Source: Sediminibacillus halophilus
GTDB taxonomy: Bacteria; Bacillota; Bacilli; Bacillales; Amphibacillaceae
Length of the DNA: 64,000 bases
Assembly (NCBI RefSeq): GCF_900103695.1
Contig: NZ_FNHF01000002.1
Span: 558,001-622,000 of the forward strand
Reading direction: 5' to 3'
Positions 29,156-38,443 of this stretch are shown here, piece after piece; the stretch's first letter is position 1; each line of letters starts with the position of its first letter. The notes beneath the pieces are model-generated. The model worked only from the letters and a program-made list of their open reading frames with translations. It made no database searches and was not told the DNA's origin. The position numbers and the translations under genes were made by a program.

Positions 29156-29993
29156 AACTTCCAAAATCCATTCTTTGATAGCGTCCCCGGAAAACTTGGT
29201 ATAAGCCGAATAATATAAATCCAAGTGATACAATACCGAGCAACCATCTTCCATACGGCTGCTGAGCGAGTTCCGATAATGATTCATCCAACCCTTTTGC
29301 CTTATCAGGATCAGTCGTGACAGCTGTTTGCACAAAGAAATAGCCGACAAGCCCGAATACTATTCCCCGGGAAATCATCCCGATTTTTCCGGTGATTCTT
29401 GCAACCTTTTCTTCCTTTTCTTCCATTTCACCTTGCTTGAATTTTTTCATATAACTGCCTTTTATGCCGATTCCAGCTTCATATACGGCAAAACAAAAAA
29501 CGACAAATCCAAATAGACCAAGCAACCACGGACCAAACGGCTGGGATAAAAGCTTTGCTGACATTGTTTGTTCGGAATTTCCACCACTGCGGCCGGCATG
29601 TACAGCGATTTTCAACGCCTTAACTGAGATTCCGCCATAAATCAGTGCGCTAATGAAGAAGCCGGTACGTATCGTCAATCCTCGAATTCCCTTACCATAG
29701 CCATCCGGGTCTTTAAATGCTCTGATCAACTGCCAGACAATATAACCGAACAGGCCAAATCCAATGATCCAAATCAATATTTCACCGAGCGGAAGGGCGG
29801 CAAGAGACTGAAACATACCACTCGTACCAGCGGTCTTCCCGCCAAATCCTGCAGCAGCCAGCAAAGCAAGAAATCCGATTAAGGCAAATACAATTCCTTG
29901 TGCCATGTATCCTATTCTGCCAAAACGACGGATCCAAAGTTTTGCATGTGTTTGCTGTCGTTGTATTTCTGCCTTCGTAGATGGAATATCCAT
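29154..29993 (-). CDS. DUF1206 membrane protein
   Basis: A 279-residue integral membrane protein with six predicted helices arranged as three similar pairs, each pair with a GR-G or PFG/PYGRWLLG turn. This is the DUF1206 pattern; its function is unknown. The frame is open to 30230, but ATG 29993 has GAAGGGGG just upstream and begins a polar N-terminus (MDIPSTKAEI). It stands apart from the acetyltransferase gene upstream by 84 bases. Confidence 0.88.
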   Translation of the reverse strand: MDIPSTKAEIQRQQTHAKLWIRRFGRIGYMAQGIVFALIGFLALLAAAGFGGKTAGTSGMFQSLAALPLGEILIWIIGFGLFGYIVWQLIRAFKDPDGYGKGIRGLTIRTGFFISALIYGGISVKALKIAVHAGRSGGNSEQTMSAKLLSQPFGPWLLGLFGFVVFCFAVYEAGIGIKGSYMKKFKQGEMEEKEEKVARITGKIGMISRGIVFGLVGYFFVQTAVTTDPDKAKGLDESLSELAQQPYGRWLLGIVSLGFILFGLYQVFRGRYQRMDFGS

Positions 29994-30076
29994 ATTTCCC
30001 CCTTCTTTCGCAAGGATTGAAGTATCAATAATGTATTCCCTCACGGAAAAAAGCGAAACTGGCAGCTTACAACCGA

Positions 30077-31240
30077 CTAGAAAAAATCTGTAAGATATGT
30101 CTGCCGGACAGGCAGGATTTCCTCCAGCCGCTCCACAGCCCTGCGACTGCCGTTGATCAGACCAGCGGCATACAATGCTAATGGACGCCTTGTACCTAAA
30201 AACATCACCGTAAGCTGCTGGATCGTGCAAAAAATGCTTTCTTCGTCAGGATTTGGCTTTTCAGTGCGAACAATCTCTCCGCCATCAATACGATACCCCC
30301 CTGCATTGTCAGGAAAAAAATCATCCTCCACATGGAGATAAACAGGCAGCTTACCTTTTTCGAACCGAAAAGGATAAGCCTTCAGAAATTCCGGCACATC
30401 GACTATCCGTGCCATAAAATAAGGCTTGACTTCCTGTGGGAACCTTGGTTCATCGATCGTCAAAGGCAACAAGTCATTTTCCGGGACTACCATTTCCACC
30501 TTTTCCACCATGGAATCATGATTGGCGATGAATTGCATGAATAAACGCCAGGCATTCAACGATAAATAAACAAACTCTTCCACTATAAGGACGTCATTCT
30601 TAACGTGATAAATAAGATATCCTCCGGCTTCCCCCTGCTCATTATAGGAAACAGCGATTTGATCATTTCCAGTCAACACCCTCTGCTGCCACCATCGTTC
30701 ATCCCTTACCAGCATGCCATTGTAGTTCTTTGCGAAACGGCTATAAAGGGAGTCCAGCAAAGCGATATCTTTTTTTGACCTGCGGACGTATCCGTTTCCA
30801 TTCCAGCTTTTCTTCAACTGGTTGATCGGCAATGAATAGTGTTTATTCGTAAAGGTAAGCTCCCACCCATACTTCCGGTAAAAAGGAAAGGAGAAAGGGT
30901 GCAGGAAAGACAACGTCTGTCCATTTTCTTTCATGTCCAGTAGCGCATGGTGCAGCAGTTGCTTTACGATACCCCGGCGTCGGTACTCCGGCCAGGTTGC
31001 TACGTTGCCAATACCGCCCATTGCAAACTTTTCGCCATTCAGAAAACATGATAACGAATGGAGGTGCAGTTTACCGGCAAGCGTCCCCTGTTCCATCCAG
31101 CCCCAAATTTTGTGATGCTTTGTTTCCTCTATTTTTTTCTGCCTATCCTCCGCAGACAATTCATATTGAAAGGCAAATTGAGACAAAGCAAAAACCTCCG
31201 GAAAATCCTTTTCGGTTAAACGTTGTATTTCAGCCATCAT
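30077..31240 (-). CDS. GNAT acetyltransferase, Eis-like
   Basis: A protein of about 387 residues with an N-terminal GNAT fold. The acetyl-CoA loop YRRRGIVKQLL is near residue 85, and a second acyltransferase-like half plus a C-terminal SCP2-like domain complete the Eis architecture. Eis proteins acetylate amines, including aminoglycosides or protein lysines; the substrate here is unknown. GGGGGAG precedes tandem ATGs at 31240 and 31237. The TetR gene ends 19 bases upstream, so the two form an operon and the acetyltransferase is probably controlled by that repressor. Confidence 0.85.
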   Translation of the reverse strand: MMAEIQRLTEKDFPEVFALSQFAFQYELSAEDRQKKIEETKHHKIWGWMEQGTLAGKLHLHSLSCFLNGEKFAMGGIGNVATWPEYRRRGIVKQLLHHALLDMKENGQTLSFLHPFSFPFYRKYGWELTFTNKHYSLPINQLKKSWNGNGYVRRSKKDIALLDSLYSRFAKNYNGMLVRDERWWQQRVLTGNDQIAVSYNEQGEAGGYLIYHVKNDVLIVEEFVYLSLNAWRLFMQFIANHDSMVEKVEMVVPENDLLPLTIDEPRFPQEVKPYFMARIVDVPEFLKAYPFRFEKGKLPVYLHVEDDFFPDNAGGYRIDGGEIVRTEKPNPDEESIFCTIQQLTVMFLGTRRPLALYAAGLINGSRRAVERLEEILPVRQTYLTDFF

Positions 31241-31259
31241 TTTCTCCCCCTTCAAGTTG

Positions 31260-31844
31260 TTACTCAAAAATAACATCCAATTGACTGGCAATGACCTTTT
31301 CTACCTGATTTTCAGTTAAGCGTTCCGGTTCCAGCATGACATGAAGCGCCAAACCATCTACCATGGCATACAGTTTCTCGATCTCAAGCTGTCTATCGAT
31401 ACCTGGCCGCAGCAACCCATTCGACTCCATATACTCAAACATTAGTTGAAGGGCTGCTAAAATGCCATCTCCTTCCTCCTTCAATAAGTGAGGATGATGA
31501 CGTGCATAGCTGACAAATGTAAACCACACCTCCATTTCTGCTCTCGTCTGCCTATTCGTTGGCACGATTTCCAGTAAAACTTCGAGCATCTTCTGTTTGG
31601 GCGGGACGTCGCGGTGGATGATTTGCTCGATTCTTTCTGCTGCTCTGTCTTTGACTAATCGCATTGCATAAAGAATCAACTCTTCCTGGTTGGAAAAATA
31701 ATAACGCAGGGCGCCAAGTGATAACCCTGCCTTTTCTGCTATCTTACGGACTGACGCCCCTTCCATTCCATTTTCCAAAATGACACGCCAGGCTGCTTCC
31801 GCTATTTTATTTCTACGTTGTTCATGATTCACTTTTTTTGGCAT
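31260..31844 (-). CDS. TetR family transcriptional regulator
   Basis: A 194-residue repressor. The HTH is at about residues 28-47 (ASVRKIAEKAGLSLGALRYY) and a helical ligand-binding domain with a TetR_C-type (BetI-like) C-terminus follows. It heads an operon with the Eis-like acetyltransferase and faces a membrane-protein gene across 147 bases. That space holds two copies of the palindrome taatacaNNtgtatta, the probable binding sites. Autoregulation and repression of the divergent gene are expected; the inducer is unknown. Confidence 0.9.
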   Translation of the reverse strand: MPKKVNHEQRRNKIAEAAWRVILENGMEGASVRKIAEKAGLSLGALRYYFSNQEELILYAMRLVKDRAAERIEQIIHRDVPPKQKMLEVLLEIVPTNRQTRAEMEVWFTFVSYARHHPHLLKEEGDGILAALQLMFEYMESNGLLRPGIDRQLEIEKLYAMVDGLALHVMLEPERLTENQVEKVIASQLDVIFE

Positions 31845-31879
31845 ACGCTTACGATAGCAATTTTAAGAGGAATATTCAA

Positions 31880-31905
31880 TTTTTTAATACAATTGTATTA
31901 AAAAA
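31880..31905. promoter_or_regulatory. TetR operator O1
   Basis: A perfect 26-bp palindrome whose core is taatacaattgtatta, 36 bases upstream of the TetR start. Confidence 0.8.
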
Positions 31906-31930
31906 ATAGGTGTGCTATGCTGTTTTTATC

Positions 31931-31946
31931 TAATACATCTGTATTA
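31931..31946. promoter_or_regulatory. TetR operator O2
   Basis: taatacatctgtatta, the same 7-bp half-sites as O1 with a different two-base centre, 46 bases from O1 centre to centre and 45 bases before the divergent gene. Confidence 0.75.
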
Positions 31947-31991
31947 AAAAACTGAATGCGCCGATAAAAAACTCGGACTTAAGGGGGAAAA

Positions 31992-32534
31992 GTGTTGAAT
32001 GGTATTACCTGGATGATCATCGCCTGCGAGATAGGATTTTGGATTGCCATCGTTGCGGGATTGGTCACCCGTTACCTGTTTAAAAAAGAAAAAGTCGGGC
32101 TTTTTTTACTTGCGATGACACCGGTTATTGATCTGATTTTATTGCTTCTAACAGGATTGGATTTATATCGGGGAGCAGAGGCCACAACTGCCCACGGTGT
32201 AGCTGCTATTTATATCGGAAGCTCAATTGCTTTCGGAAAAAGTATGATAGAATGGGCCGACCACCGCTTCCAATATTACATCCTGAAGCAAGGGGCAAAA
32301 CCACCAAAACGGTATAGCTATGAATATGCCAGACATTATGCCAAAGGATGGCTGCGGCACATACTGGCTTTTGTCATCGGCACCGGACTGCTTGCTGCCA
32401 CGATATTCGTCATTGACGACGCTGAGCGAACGGCAGCTTTAACAGGGATAATCAAAGTGTGGGCTCTAGCCTTGGGAATTGATACGCTTGTCGCCATCAG
32501 TTACTTCATTTGGCCCAGGCCGGAAAAAACGTAG
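31992..32534 (+). CDS. Membrane protein of unknown function
   Basis: A 180-residue integral membrane protein with about five hydrophobic segments (about 5-27, 36-57, 66-80, 122-143, 150-172) and a polar loop rich in Tyr and Arg in the middle. It resembles the uncharacterised Bacillus YmcC group from memory, which I cannot confirm. GTG 31992 or TTG 31995 follows AAGGGGG. Its promoter region carries two TetR operators, so it is likely induced together with the acetyltransferase gene on the other strand. Confidence 0.75.
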   Translation: MLNGITWMIIACEIGFWIAIVAGLVTRYLFKKEKVGLFLLAMTPVIDLILLLLTGLDLYRGAEATTAHGVAAIYIGSSIAFGKSMIEWADHRFQYYILKQGAKPPKRYSYEYARHYAKGWLRHILAFVIGTGLLAATIFVIDDAERTAALTGIIKVWALALGIDTLVAISYFIWPRPEKT

Positions 32535-32663
32535 AAAGTGCGTAAGGGCATTTAGCCAATCGTGATCAGAAAAAACATCAAGTGTGATTGGCTGGAAAGA
32601 TCGAATTGTAAAGGCAAGTTGATTTGCTTTTATCTTTCGAATGATGATCTTTTACCGTTTCCC

Positions 32664-32703
32664 GACCTTCATCTTGTTTCAGTGACCGGATGAAGGTCTT
32701 TTT
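32664..32703 (+). terminator. Terminator
   Basis: A 10-bp stem, gaccttcatc / gatgaaggtc, followed by five T. Confidence 0.75.
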
Positions 32704-32756
32704 ACTGATTGCCTTTCGAACTACGGCGTCGTTGTTACGCCCTGCTTATTCTCTGA

Positions 32757-33023
32757 TTAGCCAATCTGCTTCCGGGATTCTTTCAAGCTTTTTTCCTGTC
32801 TTTCAAGCAGCACTAGCATCTTTTCAAAGGTCGTACCTCGTTTTTCCTGGACATCCTCCTGAAGTCTGGCTTTCAATACAGCTTTGGTTTGGTCATCCAT
32901 CTTTACAATAAGCGCCTTCCACATATCGATAAAGGTCATTCCAGGCTCCATATGGATTTCATAGGCAAAACACGTCTTCAGCACTTGATAATACAATTCC
33001 TTCAGTGCGATTTCATCCCTCAT
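32757..33023 (-). CDS. 88-residue protein of unrecognised family (copy 1)
   Basis: A small soluble, helical, charged protein. I do not recognise the family. It aligns without gaps over all 88 residues with the protein at 51756-52022, with 36 identical positions by hand count. Shared blocks are KTCxxY, RLQED, RGxxFxxML and the final IG. GGAGGT lies nine bases before the ATG. The gene stands alone between a membrane-protein gene and the CdaR-type regulator. Its conservation as a paralogous pair supports a real gene. Confidence 0.78.
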   Translation of the reverse strand: MRDEIALKELYYQVLKTCFAYEIHMEPGMTFIDMWKALIVKMDDQTKAVLKARLQEDVQEKRGTTFEKMLVLLERQEKSLKESRKQIG

Positions 33024-33247
33024 CTACTACAGACCTCCGTTCCGGTTTAGTAGTTTCTAACAGTAGTATGGACAGCAGGTATCTGAAATAAACGAACTTA
33101 CCGAAAAAAAGCTCGTAAATACAACGTTGTATACGATTGCAGGTTTGTTTGCTAAAATCTTACCAAGGAGTGTACTCACCCAACGAAACAAAATACTGCT
33201 GGACTTTATCTAGCATTCTTTCAAACTAAACAAAGGGGATGCCACCC

Positions 33248-34372
33248 ATGTATTTGACCCCTGCATTAGGCAGAAAAATCGTATCAGAAGTAAAGCCGCT
33301 ACTCGATGAACACCTGATCATTGTCGACCCTGAAGGAACTATCATTGCCAGCACTGATAAAGACCGGATCGACAATTATCATGAAGGTGCCGTAATAGCT
33401 TGCCAAAGAAAAACTGATTTGATTCTTTCGGAAGCGGATGAAGCAAACATGATCGGGGTAAAAGCTGGAATCAACTTGCCCATCTATTTCGAAGGAGTGC
33501 CTATCGGTGTTATTGGAATTACTGGCAGCCCGGAAACGGTTGCGCCTTTTGGATCGCTGGTAAAAAAGATGACAGAGCTGCTGATTCGGGAAAATATCTA
33601 CTTCCAGCAGGCAGAGTGGAAAACACGGCGGCTGGAGGCATATCTGTTCGATTGGGTGCAGCAGGAAGAACCAGATGAAGTATTCCTTAACAACGGACGG
33701 CTATTAGGGATTGATATGTCCTCATGGAAGCGCTGTACCCTTATCCACTTTTCTGCCTCAAACAACAAAAACGCCTCCGAACTTTATCGAAACACCCGGG
33801 ATTGGCTGGGAAAAAGAACAAATGACCTAGTACTTAGCTGGGGAAATGATTGCTGCCTGCTTATACATGATGAAAGGAGATCACTGGAAACTAAGGTATC
33901 TGACGATTATTCCTGTTTACTGAACCGGTTTCAGCGGGACTTCAAAAAACGATTTGGCTTTTTGCCGGAAATAGCAGTAGGGCCGCCCGGTCCTCCTGAG
34001 AGAATGAGCCACCTGTTTCAGAAGACGGAAAAAACCCTAGCCATCGCAATAAAAAGGGCTTCCCTTGTTCTATATGAAGATTTGCTGTTGGAACTGTGCA
34101 TCGAAGACCTGACACCAGCAACCAAAACCGCCTTTATCGAACGCTGCTTAGGGGAGCTTCCGAAGTATTCAAACCTATTGGCCACCTTGAATGTATTTTT
34201 GGCAAATAACTTGCAAATAGCAGAAACTGCCCGCCAGCTAAACGTTCATATCAATACGATCCATTACCGCTTGAGTAAGATTGAAACGATTACCGGCCAT
34301 GACCCTAAACAGCTTCCTTCTCAGGTTTCTTTTTATTTGGCTTTGTTGCTATTGGAGGATCCTACAAAATAA
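33248..34372 (+). CDS. CdaR/PucR-type regulator of glycolate oxidase genes
   Basis: A 374-residue activator. An N-terminal sugar-diacid recognition domain (about 1-130) is followed by a central GGDEF-like degenerate region and a C-terminal PucR-type HTH (AETARQLNVHINTIHYRLSK, near residue 320). ATG 33248 has AAGGGGAT seven bases upstream; ATG 33239 overlaps that site. It directly precedes glcD and glcF, the same gene set as Bacillus ysfB-ysfC-ysfD, so it probably activates them in response to glycolate or a related 2-hydroxy acid. Confidence 0.88.
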   Translation: MYLTPALGRKIVSEVKPLLDEHLIIVDPEGTIIASTDKDRIDNYHEGAVIACQRKTDLILSEADEANMIGVKAGINLPIYFEGVPIGVIGITGSPETVAPFGSLVKKMTELLIRENIYFQQAEWKTRRLEAYLFDWVQQEEPDEVFLNNGRLLGIDMSSWKRCTLIHFSASNNKNASELYRNTRDWLGKRTNDLVLSWGNDCCLLIHDERRSLETKVSDDYSCLLNRFQRDFKKRFGFLPEIAVGPPGPPERMSHLFQKTEKTLAIAIKRASLVLYEDLLLELCIEDLTPATKTAFIERCLGELPKYSNLLATLNVFLANNLQIAETARQLNVHINTIHYRLSKIETITGHDPKQLPSQVSFYLALLLLEDPTK

Positions 34373-34471
34373 TAAATAAATTAGGTGGATTTTTTGTTTG
34401 TTTCTCCATACAATTGCTCGCTAATTGCGATTAAACTAAAGAAAATAAGATAGCAGATAAGGAGAATGTCG

Positions 34472-35884
34472 ATGCTTGCAAAAAATGAATTGGAAGTACT
34501 GGCCGCTATTGTCGGGAAAGAAAATGTAGAAACCTCCCAGGCCAGTAAGCTGGTTTATTCCTTTGACGCCACTCCCCAGTTTCAGGCAATGCCCGATGCA
34601 ATTGTGTCTCCCCGGACACCTGCCGAAGTATCGCAAGTTGTAAAATGGTGTAATGAACAGGAGATTCCTATTGTCCCGAGAGGATCCGGTACCAACTTAA
34701 GCGCCGGAACGACACCGCTTCAAGGCGGCGTAGTCCTACTGATGAAACATTTGGACAAAATCTTGGAAATTGATGAAGAAAACTTAACTGTAACCACACA
34801 ACCAGGCGTAAATACGCTGGAATTGATGGAGGCTGTCGAGGCAAAAGGATTGTTTTACCCTCCTGACCCAAGCTCGATGAAGATCTCGCAAATCGGCGGG
34901 AACATTAACGAAAACTCCGGCGGTCTGCGCGGACTGAAATATGGGGTGACCCGTGATTATGTAATGGGGCTGGAGATCGTCCTTCCAAATGGAGAAACCA
35001 TCCGCACCGGCGGTAAGTTGGCAAAAGACGTAGCTGGATATGATCTGACAAGACTGTTTGTCGGCTCTGAAGGAACCCTGGGGATTATCACAGAAGCTAC
35101 GTTGAAACTAATTCCCATGCCGGAAACAAAAAAGACGGTCCTTGCTCTTTATGAAGACATGGATGCCGCTGCCCGCACCGTTTCGAAAATCATTGCCAGC
35201 AAAATCATCCCGGCTACACTTGAGTTTCTTGATCAGCCTACCATCAAGGTGGTCGAAGACTTTTCCAATATCGGTCTGCCGACCCACGCAAAAGCCGTCT
35301 TGTTGATCGAACAGGATGGCGACGCCGCAGTTGTCGAAAAAGACATCGCCAAAATTGTCTCGATTTGCGAAGACAACCAGGCCATCGAGGTTAGCATGGC
35401 CGCTTCCGAAATAGAAGCAGAAGCACTGCGCTCGGCGAGGAGATCCGCTTTATCGGCACTGGCACGGTTAAAGCCGACCACTATACTCGAGGACGCAACA
35501 GTCCCCCGTTCGGAGATTGCCAACATGGTTGAAGCTATCAATCGGATTGCTGAAAAACATCAAGTGGAAATTTGCACATTCGGACATGCTGGTGACGGCA
35601 ATCTGCACCCTACCTGTTTGACAGACGCCCGGGACAAAGAGGAAATGGAGCGAGTCGAACAGGCCTTTGAAGAAATTTTCACGACCGCCGTAGCACTTGG
35701 CGGAACAATAACCGGCGAGCATGGTGTCGGTGCCATGAAGGCTCCTTATTTGCATCTAAAGCTTGGAGATGCCGGAGTAGGAGCAATGCAGTCCATCAAG
35801 CAAGCATTCGATCCGAAAAATATCATGAATCCGGGAAAGATGTTTGCTAATGAAAATCGTAAACGGGTGGTGGTGAAACAGTGA
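34472..35884 (+). CDS. glcD: Glycolate oxidase FAD-binding subunit GlcD
   Basis: A 470-residue flavoprotein that oxidises glycolate or another 2-hydroxy acid. The FAD-binding PP loop PRGSGTNLSAGTTP lies near residue 70. The C-terminal FAD-oxidase cap has the HAGDGNLHP motif and ITGEHGVGAMK. ATG 34472 is chosen because TAAGGAGA is well spaced from it; ATG 34466 is too close. Its stop overlaps the start of glcF by four bases, so the subunits are translationally coupled. Confidence 0.93.
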   Translation: MLAKNELEVLAAIVGKENVETSQASKLVYSFDATPQFQAMPDAIVSPRTPAEVSQVVKWCNEQEIPIVPRGSGTNLSAGTTPLQGGVVLLMKHLDKILEIDEENLTVTTQPGVNTLELMEAVEAKGLFYPPDPSSMKISQIGGNINENSGGLRGLKYGVTRDYVMGLEIVLPNGETIRTGGKLAKDVAGYDLTRLFVGSEGTLGIITEATLKLIPMPETKKTVLALYEDMDAAARTVSKIIASKIIPATLEFLDQPTIKVVEDFSNIGLPTHAKAVLLIEQDGDAAVVEKDIAKIVSICEDNQAIEVSMAASEIEAEALRSARRSALSALARLKPTTILEDATVPRSEIANMVEAINRIAEKHQVEICTFGHAGDGNLHPTCLTDARDKEEMERVEQAFEEIFTTAVALGGTITGEHGVGAMKAPYLHLKLGDAGVGAMQSIKQAFDPKNIMNPGKMFANENRKRVVVKQ

Positions 35885-37242
35885 AAACAGCAGAGAAGCA
35901 ACGGATCCAACAACAATTCCAGGAAAAAATGGATTATGATGAATTACTGAACTGCATGCGCTGCGGCTTTTGCCTGCCCAGCTGTCCAACCTATATGGAA
36001 TCCGGTAAGGATGAAGCCCACTCCCCGCGTGGGAGAATCGCACTCATGAAAGCGGTCGTAGACGGGGATATAGAACCAGATGAAGATGTCAAGCGCTCAC
36101 TGGATATGTGCCTCGGCTGCCGGGCGTGCGAACCAGTCTGTCCATCGGGCGTCAATTATGGACATTTGCTGGAACAAGCTCGGGATATCATCTATCAAAA
36201 TCAACAACAGTCGATACCAGTCAAAGTCGTCCGTAAGGCGGCATTTCAGGGTTTATTCCCCCACCAACAGCGCATGATCGGACTCACCGGCCTGATCGGC
36301 TTTTATCAACGTTCGGGCCTGCGGACTGTGGCCAGAAAATCCGGAGCGATGAAACTACTCCCGGAATCAATGCAGTTGATGGAAAAAGTATTGCCGGATG
36401 TTCCGACTAGCAAATCCATGAAACAAAGGCAACGGCATTTCCAACCGACAGTTCCTTTAAAAAAACGTGTCGCATTTTTTGCTGGCTGTTTAATGGACAC
36501 TGTCTTTCTCCCGACCAATGATGCAACGACGAAGCTTCTCCAGTATGCAGGCTGTGAAATTGTCGTTCCAGAAGCCCAGGCATGCTGTGGTGCTCTGCAT
36601 GGTCATAGCGGGGAAAAACAGCAGGCAAAGAAGATGGCAAAACGAAATATCGAGGCATTTGAAGAAGCCGAAATTGATTACATTATTACCAATGCTGGCG
36701 GCTGTGGCGCCTTTTTAGTCGATTACGGTCATCTATTGAAGGATGAGCCGGAGTGGAAGGCCCGTGCTGAAGCTTTTTCCAGCAAGATAAAAGATATATC
36801 CAGCGTTTTAGTCGAGCTGGGGTTTGAAAAACTCCCTTTGTCACTTCAAGATGAAATCATCACTTACCAGGATTCCTGCCATTTGAAGAATGTGCAAAAA
36901 ACATTCATGGAGCCAAGGAAACTGTTATCTTCCATCGATGGAGCACAATATGTAGAAATGAAAGATGCTGGCCGCTGCTGTGGTTCGGCAGGCATCTATA
37001 ACCTTGTCGAAACAGAGATGTCCATGCAGATTCTTGACTACAAAATGGAACAGACAAAAGCGACCAAGGCGAAAACAATCGTTACGGCCAACCCAGGCTG
37101 CCTGCTGCAAATGAAATTGGGCATTGAAAAAGAAGGGCTGTCCGATCAGATAAGGGCTGTCCATATCGTTGACTTGCTTCTAGAAGCTTATGAAAACGCC
37201 AATTCAACATACTCCAATCAATCGAATTCATCTTCAATATGA
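35881..37242 (+). CDS. glcF: Glycolate oxidase iron-sulfur subunit GlcF
   Basis: A 453-residue electron-transfer subunit. Two 4Fe-4S ferredoxin motifs, CMRCGFCLPSCP and CLGCRACEPVCP, lie in the first 90 residues. Two CCG domains follow, with FAGCLMD, CCGALHGHSGE, DSCHLKNVQ and GRCCGSAGIYN. The GTG start overlaps the glcD stop. It passes electrons from GlcD to the membrane quinone pool in known systems. GlcE is absent, as in Bacillus. Confidence 0.93.
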   Translation: MKTAEKQRIQQQFQEKMDYDELLNCMRCGFCLPSCPTYMESGKDEAHSPRGRIALMKAVVDGDIEPDEDVKRSLDMCLGCRACEPVCPSGVNYGHLLEQARDIIYQNQQQSIPVKVVRKAAFQGLFPHQQRMIGLTGLIGFYQRSGLRTVARKSGAMKLLPESMQLMEKVLPDVPTSKSMKQRQRHFQPTVPLKKRVAFFAGCLMDTVFLPTNDATTKLLQYAGCEIVVPEAQACCGALHGHSGEKQQAKKMAKRNIEAFEEAEIDYIITNAGGCGAFLVDYGHLLKDEPEWKARAEAFSSKIKDISSVLVELGFEKLPLSLQDEIITYQDSCHLKNVQKTFMEPRKLLSSIDGAQYVEMKDAGRCCGSAGIYNLVETEMSMQILDYKMEQTKATKAKTIVTANPGCLLQMKLGIEKEGLSDQIRAVHIVDLLLEAYENANSTYSNQSNSSSI

Positions 37243-37371
37243 AACCACCCATGCGGTGGTTTTCCTTTTGAACACACCCGGGAACAAGATGGATGGCAGC
37301 ACTATTTTTTTATGGGCAAAGAAAATCTGCTACGATAAACGAAGCACTTATTGCAAAGGAGAGAGATGAGC

Positions 37372-38094
37372 ATGAAGGTTGCATATATCTCAGATATCCA
37401 CGGTAATGCCGATGCACTCGATGCAGTACTTCAGGATATCGAAACGCAGCAGGCAGATAAAATCATCGTTCTGGGCGACATTGCTTTTCGCGGACCTGAG
37501 CCAAAACGTTCAGTCGGACTTATCCGCAATCTGGATACCGATGTAATTAAAGGAAATGCAGACGAATGGGTCGTCCGGGGAATCAAGGAAGGAGAAGTGC
37601 CGGATAAAGCACTGGAACTTATGAAAAAGGAGCGGGACTGGACGGTTTCACAGCTTGAGAAGGATGATGTTGACTATTTAGCCGGACTTCCACACCATAA
37701 GAAATTGGAGATAGACGGCATATTCATCCATGCCTTTCACGCCACACCTGACAGTTTATTCAAGGTAGTTTCGTCAGAAGCTGATGACACCACAATCGGA
37801 ACCAATTTGCTGAAAGAACCGGCAGACCTCTATTTGTATGGCCATATTCATAAATCCTACGTTCGGACAATCAAAGGAAAAACGATTGTCAATCTTGGAA
37901 GTGTCGGACTTCCATTCGATGGAATTGCTAAAGCGTCATACGCCATTGTCGATATCAAGGACGGATCGGTTAGCACTACGATCAGAAAAGTTGATTATGA
38001 TGTGGAGAAGACCATAGAAAAATATCGCCGGAACAATTATCCCAATACTGACATGATGGAAAAAGTCATCCGCCAGGCTGTCGTCCAATCATAA
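37372..38094 (+). CDS. Metallophosphoesterase (YfcE/calcineurin-like family)
   Basis: A 240-residue cytoplasmic phosphodiesterase-like protein. The metal-binding signature SDIHGN lies at residues 7-12, followed by LGDIAFRGP, GNADEW and GHIHKSY, the classic binuclear metal motifs. AAAGGAGA fits ATG 37372 with nine bases between; ATG 37366 is closer. Substrate unknown. A strong terminator follows, so it is monocistronic or the end of the glc transcript. Confidence 0.87.
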   Translation: MKVAYISDIHGNADALDAVLQDIETQQADKIIVLGDIAFRGPEPKRSVGLIRNLDTDVIKGNADEWVVRGIKEGEVPDKALELMKKERDWTVSQLEKDDVDYLAGLPHHKKLEIDGIFIHAFHATPDSLFKVVSSEADDTTIGTNLLKEPADLYLYGHIHKSYVRTIKGKTIVNLGSVGLPFDGIAKASYAIVDIKDGSVSTTIRKVDYDVEKTIEKYRRNNYPNTDMMEKVIRQAVVQS

Positions 38095-38443
38095 GAACGG
38101 AATTCTGAAACAGTCTATCAGAATGTTTTTTGATAGGCTGTTTTTTTGTGGTCCCCTCTTCCCGCTTGGTAAATAATGCTAATATAGTAGATAGAGAGAA
38201 TGTTTCTCCCTTTTAACAAGTCGAAATGGATACACTGCAACAGCCCCATTTAATAAGGTCAAAAGCCTAGGGGAACATTTTACGTATTTTTGCCGAGTCT
38301 GCTGCCTGCACTAGTAAAGCTGCAAAGAAGGCCTTCTTTTTCCACAGTCTAGATAGTAGAAATATGGTTTAAAGTTCAAGCCTGAAAAAACAAAAGCCTA
38401 GAAAGCCACCATTTTTAAATAAATAGCAAAAGGAGATTACCTA
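38095..38443. other. Gene-free region with terminator
   Basis: The first part holds the terminator at 38109-38147. A 16-bp perfect palindrome, aaagaaggccttcttt, lies at 38324-38339. The rest probably contains the Nudix promoter. Confidence 0.4.
38109..38147 (+). terminator. Terminator of the phosphoesterase gene
   Basis: aacagtctatca pairs with tgataggctgtt (one G-T pair), followed by a run of seven T. Confidence 0.85.

Noticed and set aside
29045-29350. 101-residue minus-strand frame overlapping the end of the DUF1206 gene
   Set aside because: It is a frame-shifted shadow of the membrane protein gene and crosses its terminator.
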